The translations under genes were made by a program, and so were the position numbers. 64,000 nucleotides of DNA, taken from assembly GCF_900078395.1 (NCBI RefSeq), contig NZ_FKLA01000007.1, positions 1 to 64,000 of the forward strand, read 5' to 3'. Shown here piece by piece: positions 58,549-64,000 of the stretch. The number at the start of each line of letters is the position of its first letter. Within the stretch, counting starts at the first letter, position 1. The notes under the pieces were generated by a model. The model made no database searches, was not told the DNA's origin, and saw nothing but the letters and a program-made list of their open reading frames with translations. The DNA is from Anaerotruncus rubiinfantis. Lineage in GTDB: Bacteria; Bacillota; Clostridia; Oscillospirales; Ruminococcaceae.

Positions 58549-59122
58549 GCGGGTGGTGCTGGCTTCCCAGTCCCCGCGCAGGCAGGAACTTTTGAAGTTC
58601 CTGTTCGAGGATTTTGAAGTCCGGGTATCAGACGCGGACGAAAGCCTGCCGGACGCAACTCCGCCCGCCAAGGCGGTCGAAACGCTCGCTTTGCGCAAGG
58701 CGCGGGCAGTGGCGGCGGACTGTCCGGGCGCGCTGGTGATTGGCTCGGATACGGTGGTGGCGATCGATGGGCTGATCCTGGGCAAGCCGGATGATCCCGA
58801 AGAGGCCGCCGCGATGCTTCGCAGGCTCTCCGGGCGGGTACATGAAGTTTACACCGGCGCGGCGCTTTGCCTTGGCGGACGGGAAACAGTGTTCCATGTC
58901 TGTACCGGCGTGGAATTCTGCCCGCTCAGCGACGCGGAGATCGCCTGGTATCTCTCAACCGGCGAGCCGTTCGACAAAGCGGGCTCCTATGGCATCCAGG
59001 GGTATGGCGCGCGGTATATCAAAGGCGTTCGCGGGGATTATTTCACCGTGATGGGGCTGCCGGTCAACCGCCTATATGCAGAAATTGGGGAATTCGCCAA
59101 AGAATACTTGACCGAAAAATGA
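58523..59122 (+). CDS. maf: Maf nucleotide pyrophosphatase
   Basis: 199 residues. RVVLASQSPRRQELL is the N-terminal Maf signature with the phosphate-binding Ser-Pro-Arg, GSDTVVAIDGLILGKP carries catalytic Asp residues, and DKAGSYGIQGYGARYIKGVRGDYFTVMGLPV closes the fold. It removes pyrophosphate from dTTP/UTP and modified nucleotides. It lies before mreB, as in most Firmicutes. Confidence 0.95.
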   Translation: MENTKVKNRRVVLASQSPRRQELLKFLFEDFEVRVSDADESLPDATPPAKAVETLALRKARAVAADCPGALVIGSDTVVAIDGLILGKPDDPEEAAAMLRRLSGRVHEVYTGAALCLGGRETVFHVCTGVEFCPLSDAEIAWYLSTGEPFDKAGSYGIQGYGARYIKGVRGDYFTVMGLPVNRLYAEIGEFAKEYLTEK

Positions 59123-59143
59123 AGAATATTAACATTTACCCTG

Positions 59144-59172
59144 TTGTGCATTTTGGCGGGAACAGGTATAAT
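59144..59172 (+). promoter_or_regulatory. promoter of the mre cluster
   Basis: TTGTGC (59144-59149), a 17-base spacer and TATAAT (59167-59172). Confidence 0.7.
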
Positions 59173-59229
59173 ATGTAGGATAATGAAAGCGCAACGCTGT
59201 TTTTGTAAAAGTATAAGGGGGAACCGGGT

Positions 59230-60246
59230 ATGTTTTCGAAAGACATTGGAATAGATTTGGGCACCGCAAACACCCTCATCTTTATGAAGGGAAAAGGAAT
59301 CATCATGCGGGAGCCCTCGGTCGTGGCGGTTGATACCCGCAACGACACCATGCTGTACGCGGGCAATCAGGCAAAGGAAGTCATCGGGCGCACACCGGGC
59401 AGTATTGTGGCGGTCCGGCCCTTGAAAGACGGCGTTATCGCCGATTTCGACGTCACTGCCTCGATGCTCCAGTATTTCATCAAGCGGGCGCTCAACAACT
59501 CGATCCTGGCGCGCCCGCGGGTGATCATCTGCATCCCCTCCGGCGTCACGGCGGTCGAGCGCCGCGCGGTCAAGGAGGCCTCCTTCAAAGCCGGCGCGAA
59601 ACACGTTTCAATCATCGAGGAACCCATGGCGGCCGCGATCGGCGCGCAGCTTCCTGTGGCGGAGGCCACGGGAAGCATGGTGGTCGACATCGGCGGCGGC
59701 ACCAGCGAGGTCGCGGTGATTTCGCTCGGCGGCATTGTGGCGGCGCGTTCGGTGCGCGTGGGAGGCGATGAGCTGGACGCTTCGATCATCCAGTATATCA
59801 AACGCAAATACAACCTCCTCATCGGTGAACGCACCGCCGAGGACATCAAGATCGGAATCGGTTCGGCTTATCCGCTCGAGGAGGAAGCCACCATGGACAT
59901 CAAGGGCCGCGATCTGATGGACGGCCTGCCCAAGAACATTCAGATCACTTCGGAGGAGATCCGCGAGGCGCTTGCCGACCCGCTTTCGATGGTGCTCGAC
60001 GCGATCCGCACCACGCTTGAAAAAACCCCGCCGGAACTTTCCGCGGACATTATCGACCACGGCATCACCCTCACCGGCGGCGGCGCCCTGCTGCGCGGGC
60101 TCGATTCGCTCATCGAGCGGGAAACGGGCATGCCGGTACATATTGCGGAAAACCCGCTCGACTGCGTCGCAATGGGCACCGGCAAGGTGCTTGACGACAT
60201 CGATAATCTGCGCAAGCTGCTTGCAGACGACGACAAAAGTTACTAA
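59230..60246 (+). CDS. mreB: rod-shape-determining actin MreB
   Basis: 338 residues, ATG after aaggggga. Actin-fold motifs: [14 protein letters not shown] (phosphate 1), [57 protein letters not shown] (phosphate 2) and [17 protein letters not shown] (adenosine). It polymerises under the membrane and directs the elongasome. It is first of mreBCD-pbp2. Confidence 0.98.
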   Translation: MFSKDIGIDLGTANTLIFMKGKGIIMREPSVVAVDTRNDTMLYAGNQAKEVIGRTPGSIVAVRPLKDGVIADFDVTASMLQYFIKRALNNSILARPRVIICIPSGVTAVERRAVKEASFKAGAKHVSIIEEPMAAAIGAQLPVAEATGSMVVDIGGGTSEVAVISLGGIVAARSVRVGGDELDASIIQYIKRKYNLLIGERTAEDIKIGIGSAYPLEEEATMDIKGRDLMDGLPKNIQITSEEIREALADPLSMVLDAIRTTLEKTPPELSADIIDHGITLTGGGALLRGLDSLIERETGMPVHIAENPLDCVAMGTGKVLDDIDNLRKLLADDDKSY

Positions 60247-60260
60247 TCCGAACATGTTGC

Positions 60261-60304
60261 GGCGCCCGTTCAATCTGTGAAACAAGGAGGATTGGACGGG
60301 CGGC
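60261..60304 (+). terminator. hairpin between mreB and mreC, possible partial terminator
   Basis: Fifteen-base arms (ggcgcccgttcaatc and gattggacgggcggc, two mismatches or wobbles) followed by CTTTCATT. It might lower expression of mreC, mreD and pbp2 relative to mreB. Confidence 0.5.
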
Positions 60305-60352
60305 CTTTCATTCTGACCAATCCGTGGATTTTGCCGGAAGAGGAGTGGCCTT

Positions 60353-61204
60353 TTGGGAGACTTTTTTAGAAGCGCAAAATTTAAAATACTTGCCGGTGTG
60401 TTCATCGTGCTGCTCGCCTTCATGCTGCGGGCCGCGTGGACCGGCGGCCTTTCCCCGATCATCTCCTCGGCGGTCGGGTTTGTTGTCACGCCGCTGCAGA
60501 GGGTTTCGGCTTCGATTTCCGATACGGTGCGCGGCTACTTTGAACGCTATACCAGAGCGGACGAGATCGCGCTGGAGAATGAGCAACTGCACGCGGAGGT
60601 GAATGAGCTGCGCCGCCAGCTGGTTGATTACGAGCAGTCGAAGAAGGAAAACGAGATGCTCAAGCAGTTTCTTGACCTCAAGGAACAGAACCCTGACTTC
60701 GTCCTGGAGCCGGCCTCGGTGGTCGCGCGCGACCCGAACGACCGATTCTATTCCTTCACGATCGACAAGGGCTCGCTGAACGGCGTGAGCCTGCACGACC
60801 CGGTGGTTTCAGCCGACGGGCTGGTCGGGCGGGTCAAGGAGGTCGGCCTCAACTATTCAAAGGTGCTCACAATCCTGGATGTCGCGGTCGATGCGGGCGC
60901 TTATGATGTGCGCACCCGTGATATCGGCATCATCGGCGGCTCGATCGACCTGGTGGACAAGGGATACTGCAAAATGAGCTACCTGCCGCGGGAAAGCGGA
61001 GCGGCGGCGGGGGATCTTGTGGTGACGACCGGCGGCGGCATCTTCCCGAAGGACCTTGTGATCGGCAGGATCACCCGCATCGCGGACGAGGCCGGCGGCA
61101 TTTCGCTCTACGCGGAAATCGAACCGGCTGCCGATATCCCAAACCTCACCGACGTGATGATCATCAAGGCGTACGACGGGCAGGAGGAACAGCCGGATGA
61201 ATAA
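60353..61204 (+). CDS. mreC: rod-shape-determining protein MreC
   Basis: TTG start with agaggag upstream; 283 residues. One membrane segment (about 11-30), a coiled coil (about 65-100, YTRADEIALENEQLHAEVNE), and the beta-rich MreC domain with VVARDPNDRFYSFTIDKGS, SADGLVGRVKEVG and VTTGGGIFPKDLVIG. It connects MreB and the PBP2/RodA enzymes outside the membrane. It overlaps mreD by eight bases. Confidence 0.95.
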   Translation: MGDFFRSAKFKILAGVFIVLLAFMLRAAWTGGLSPIISSAVGFVVTPLQRVSASISDTVRGYFERYTRADEIALENEQLHAEVNELRRQLVDYEQSKKENEMLKQFLDLKEQNPDFVLEPASVVARDPNDRFYSFTIDKGSLNGVSLHDPVVSADGLVGRVKEVGLNYSKVLTILDVAVDAGAYDVRTRDIGIIGGSIDLVDKGYCKMSYLPRESGAAAGDLVVTTGGGIFPKDLVIGRITRIADEAGGISLYAEIEPAADIPNLTDVMIIKAYDGQEEQPDE

Positions 61205-61718
61205 CAAGGCCCGAATCCACATAGAAAAATACATTTCGTATATTATTGCGATGATATTGCTTTTTGTTTTGCAAACAACGCCCGGATTCCTCGCGATTTT
61301 CGGCGTCAAGCCAAATTTTGTCGTCCCCGCGGCGGTCTGTATCGCGATGATGGAGGATGAATTCATCGGCGGGCTGTATGGCGCGTTCGCCGGGGTACTG
61401 TGCGATTTGGGCGGATTTACGCTGTTCGGCTTCAACGCCATCCTCATCATGGCCGGCTGTGTGGCTGTGGGGCTGCTTTCGATCTACCTTCTGCGGATGA
61501 GCGCCATCAACTTTGTCCTTTTGGTCGCTGGGGTGCTGCTCGCGCGCGGGCTGCTCGATTACCTGCTCAATTTTTACATGTGGGGATATGAAGGAGTCTG
61601 GCGGGTGCTCTGCTACCGCATCCTGCCCGGCGTCATCTATTCGGCGGCCGCCGCGCCGCTTTGTTACTGGCTTTTTACCCGGATGCGCGGTTATTTTGAA
61701 GCGCGCATCCAGTCCTGA
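61197..61718 (+). CDS. mreD: rod-shape-determining protein MreD
   Basis: 173 residues with five hydrophobic segments. QTTPGFLAIFGVKPNFVVPA and EDEFIGGLYGAFAGVLCDL are the typical MreD features (pro-x-x-FGVKPN, G-L-x-G-D/L), and a Y-rich C terminus follows. It is the membrane partner of MreC. Confidence 0.92.
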   Translation: MNNKARIHIEKYISYIIAMILLFVLQTTPGFLAIFGVKPNFVVPAAVCIAMMEDEFIGGLYGAFAGVLCDLGGFTLFGFNAILIMAGCVAVGLLSIYLLRMSAINFVLLVAGVLLARGLLDYLLNFYMWGYEGVWRVLCYRILPGVIYSAAAAPLCYWLFTRMRGYFEARIQS

Positions 61719-61736
61719 TATTTTGGAGATTACCGC

Positions 61737-63845
61737 ATGAAAAAACATTCCCAGACGGTACGCATGATAATCCTCGGCGCGGCGTTTGTGCTGGTGCTGC
61801 TGCTTTACTGCCTGCGGCTGATGCAGATGCAGGTGGTCGAAGGGGAGGACAGCGAAGCGCTGCTTGAACGCGGCTGGTCCTCCACCCAGGTCATCAAGGC
61901 GGCGCGCGGCGAAATCCTCGACCGCAACGGCCGCCCGCTTGCCATGAACGCGATTGGCCGCGACGTGGTGATCAACCGCGCGTTTTTGGAGCCGAAGGAC
62001 ACCAATGCCGTGATCCTGCGGCTCATCCGGATTATGGAGGAAGCGGATGAGGACTGGATCGACAACCTCCCCATCACCGAGGAAGCGCCTTTCCGTTTCA
62101 AGGATCAGCAGACCTATGCCACCGAGATCGCACGTCTCAAGAACGCTTTCGACCTGGGACAGTTCGCCACGGTGGACGACGTGATCTATCACCTGAAGAA
62201 AACCTACAATCTGGAGACCTATGGCGATCCGGAAAATCCGCAGCATTACACCGACGAGGAATTTCGCAAGATTGCGGGTGTCCGTTACGAGATGACCCAG
62301 CGGGGATTCTCGATGTCGGTGCCGTACACCTTTGCAACCGACATCAAAATCGAAACGGTCCCGAAGATCAAGGAGCGCAGCTTTGAGATCCCGGGCGTGG
62401 ACGTGGTGGAAAGCCCGATCCGCCAGTATGTAAGCGGCGATATCGCGCCGCACATCATAGGCAGCGTCGGCCCGATCTATAAAGAAGTATGGGACGGCAT
62501 GAAAAAGGAAACGGTGGACGGCCAGGTCTATGCCACCAGGGAGGGCCGCACCTATCAGATGAACGATGTGATGGGCAAGGACGGCGCTGAGCTTGCGTTT
62601 GAGCAGTACCTCAAGGGGGTCGACGGCGAACGCAAGATCGTGCAGAATTCCCGCGGCGACGTGATCGATATTGTCGAAGAGGAGGCGCAGGTTCCGGGCA
62701 GCACGGTTGTGCTCACCATCGACAGCCAGCTGCAAAAGGTTGCGCAGGATTCCCTCGCCAGCAATATCAAACGCCTCAACGAGACAAAAGAGGAAGGCAA
62801 GGGCAAAGAAGCGCAGGCCGGCGCTGTGGCGGTGGTCGAATGCGAAACCGGCGAGATCCTCGCGCTGGCCACCCACCCCTCTTACAGTCTTGTGAATTTC
62901 CAGCGGGATTATGAGCAGATCGTATCCCAGCCCAACCAGCCGCTTTTCAACCGTGCGCTCAGCGCCGCCTATACACCCGGCTCGTCCTTCAAGCCCGCGG
63001 TTTCGCTGGCGGCCCTTGCGAGCGGCACCATCACCCCGTCGACCCGATTCAACTGCACCCATGTCTACAACCGTTTCGCGCCGGGCTACACCCCCTACTG
63101 CGAATCGATGCACGGACAGATCGACGTGGTGCGGGCAATCCAGGGCTCCTGCAACATCTTTTATTATGAAACCGCCTATTATATGGGTATCGAGACGCTG
63201 GACGAATACGCCGCGCGGCTGGGCTTTGGGGTGCCGACCGGCATCGAGCTGCCCGAAAATATCGGGCAGGTGGCTTCTCCTGAGGTCAAAGCGAAATCCC
63301 CGGCTTATGCGAACGATCCGACTTGGTGGCCGGGTGATGTGATTCAGGCCGGTATCGGCCAGCAGGCAACAACGGTTTCACCGCTGCAGCTGGCCAATTA
63401 TACCGCCGCGCTTGCCAACAACGGCAAGCGGATGAAGGCGACCATTTTGAAGTCCGTGCGCTCCTATTCGTTCGACGAGACGATCTATGAGCACACCGCC
63501 GAAATCGCGGAGGAGATCGACGCGCCGGAAGCATTTGCGACCGTCCGGCAGGGGATGGTCGCGGCGTCCGGTGTGGGCGGCACTGCGAGCGGTACTTTTG
63601 CGAACTATCCGATCCAGGTCGCGTCCAAGACCGGCACGCCGGAACGCGGAGATGGACTGTTCAACTCGGTATTTATTGCCTACGCGCCGGCCAACGATCC
63701 GAAAATCGCGGTTGCGGTGGTGGTTGAAAAGGGCTGGGAAGGCTTCCAGGTCGCGCCGGTGGCACGGGATATTTTTGATGCATATTTCTTCTCACAGAAC
63801 AGCAAGTCGTCGGCGGAAGCGGATTACGGCGTGCTGCTGTCCTGA
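61737..63845 (+). CDS. mrdA: penicillin-binding protein 2 (elongasome transpeptidase)
   Basis: 702 residues. Membrane anchor at about 10-28, the non-penicillin-binding dimerisation domain from about 45, and the transpeptidase domain with GSSFKPAVSL (S-x-x-K, Ser near 416), GSCNIFYYETAY (S-x-N near 471) and SKTGTPE (K-T-G near 631). It cross-links peptidoglycan during side-wall growth. It sits behind mreBCD, as usual. Confidence 0.95.
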   Translation: MKKHSQTVRMIILGAAFVLVLLLYCLRLMQMQVVEGEDSEALLERGWSSTQVIKAARGEILDRNGRPLAMNAIGRDVVINRAFLEPKDTNAVILRLIRIMEEADEDWIDNLPITEEAPFRFKDQQTYATEIARLKNAFDLGQFATVDDVIYHLKKTYNLETYGDPENPQHYTDEEFRKIAGVRYEMTQRGFSMSVPYTFATDIKIETVPKIKERSFEIPGVDVVESPIRQYVSGDIAPHIIGSVGPIYKEVWDGMKKETVDGQVYATREGRTYQMNDVMGKDGAELAFEQYLKGVDGERKIVQNSRGDVIDIVEEEAQVPGSTVVLTIDSQLQKVAQDSLASNIKRLNETKEEGKGKEAQAGAVAVVECETGEILALATHPSYSLVNFQRDYEQIVSQPNQPLFNRALSAAYTPGSSFKPAVSLAALASGTITPSTRFNCTHVYNRFAPGYTPYCESMHGQIDVVRAIQGSCNIFYYETAYYMGIETLDEYAARLGFGVPTGIELPENIGQVASPEVKAKSPAYANDPTWWPGDVIQAGIGQQATTVSPLQLANYTAALANNGKRMKATILKSVRSYSFDETIYEHTAEIAEEIDAPEAFATVRQGMVAASGVGGTASGTFANYPIQVASKTGTPERGDGLFNSVFIAYAPANDPKIAVAVVVEKGWEGFQVAPVARDIFDAYFFSQNSKSSAEADYGVLLS

Positions 63846-63863
63846 TTTTATAAGGAGGGCCCT

Positions 63864-64000
63864 ATGGCACAGGTGATACTGGTGACCGCCGGACGCGGCG
63901 GCGTTGGAAAATCCACAGTGACCGCGCTTCTGGGCGGCGCGCTTGCGCGCGCCGGGAAAAGCGTGCTGCTGATCGAAGCTTCGCACCGTTCGCTCGACGT
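63864..64000 (+). CDS. minD: MinD/ParA-type ATPase, 3'-truncated by the window
   Basis: ATG with a taaggaggg ribosome binding site; only 45 residues are in the window. QVILVTAGRGGVGKSTVTAL is a deviant Walker A (GRGGVGKS), followed by GGALARAGKSVLLIEA, as in MinD. In Clostridia minD closes or continues the mre-pbp2 cluster after minC; here minC is not between pbp2 and this gene. Confidence 0.8.
   Translation, partial: MAQVILVTAGRGGVGKSTVTALLGGALARAGKSVLLIEASHRSLD

Overview
The window is a chromosomal segment of a Gram-positive anaerobe of the class Clostridia, most likely an Oscillospirales-type gut bacterium. The support is pyruvate:ferredoxin oxidoreductase, an mreBCD-pbp2-minD cluster, ZapA next to a U32 peptidase, a DUF1292 gene, a 6S RNA beside tcdA (the same neighbourhood as in Bacillus subtilis), lipoprotein and sortless envelope proteins, and no outer-membrane genes. 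From about 23.6 kb on the DNA is GC-rich with strong third-position bias. The first 23 kb is less GC-rich.

Region 1 (1 to about 23.1 kb) is the right-hand part of a prophage with a contractile tail (PBSX/XkdK-type myovirus with an HK97-type head). Its integrase, lysogeny and replication genes lie left of the window. The order is classical: HNH nuclease, small and large terminase, portal, prohead protease, major capsid protein, head-tail connectors, sheath, tube, tail-assembly chaperone made with a -1 frameshift, tape measure, baseplate genes (xkdP/Q/R/S/T/U-like), two paralogous DUF6273 tail-fibre proteins, a carbohydrate-binding protein, holin, M23 endolysin and a membrane-anchored coiled-coil protein. 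Beyond the lysis genes lies an accessory module (20.4 to 23.1 kb) of four unrecognised proteins plus a 60-residue ribbon-helix-helix-like protein. The intergenic DNA of this module holds five copies of one palindrome, and these sit in or against three promoters. It is the best candidate here for an undescribed regulatory or accessory system. Two tRNA genes (Tyr, Thr) mark the return to host DNA.

Region 2 (23.6 to 41 kb) is housekeeping DNA: a degenerate LCP protein, an aconitase-family hydratase, small regulatory or acetyltransferase genes, a cyclophilin lipoprotein, a 1.5-kb stretch without a convincing gene, DUF1292, 6S RNA, tcdA with an in-frame 39-bp duplication, an XRE regulator divergent from a small gene, a 650-bp island of palindromes and 25-bp tandem repeats, a TtcA-like protein, a CNNM/CBS transporter, nifJ, a lone ABC ATPase and a LacI-type repressor.

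Region 3 (41.2 to 50.7 kb) is a nine-gene catabolic operon, divergent from the lacI gene. It carries mannonate dehydratase, a three-part TRAP transporter, glucuronate isomerase, an RraA-like protein, two amidohydrolases, an SDR (fructuronate reductase candidate) and a NagB-type deaminase. It should import and degrade hexuronates, but the extra enzymes point to a substrate more complex than plain glucuronate.

Region 4 (50.7 to 64 kb) has storage-glucan degradation on the minus strand (GH13 amylase, glycogen phosphorylase). On the plus strand it has zapA, a U32 peptidase, dut, a DUF4321 protein, maf, and the cell-shape cluster mreB-mreC-mreD-pbp2 followed directly by a minD-like gene cut by the window end.
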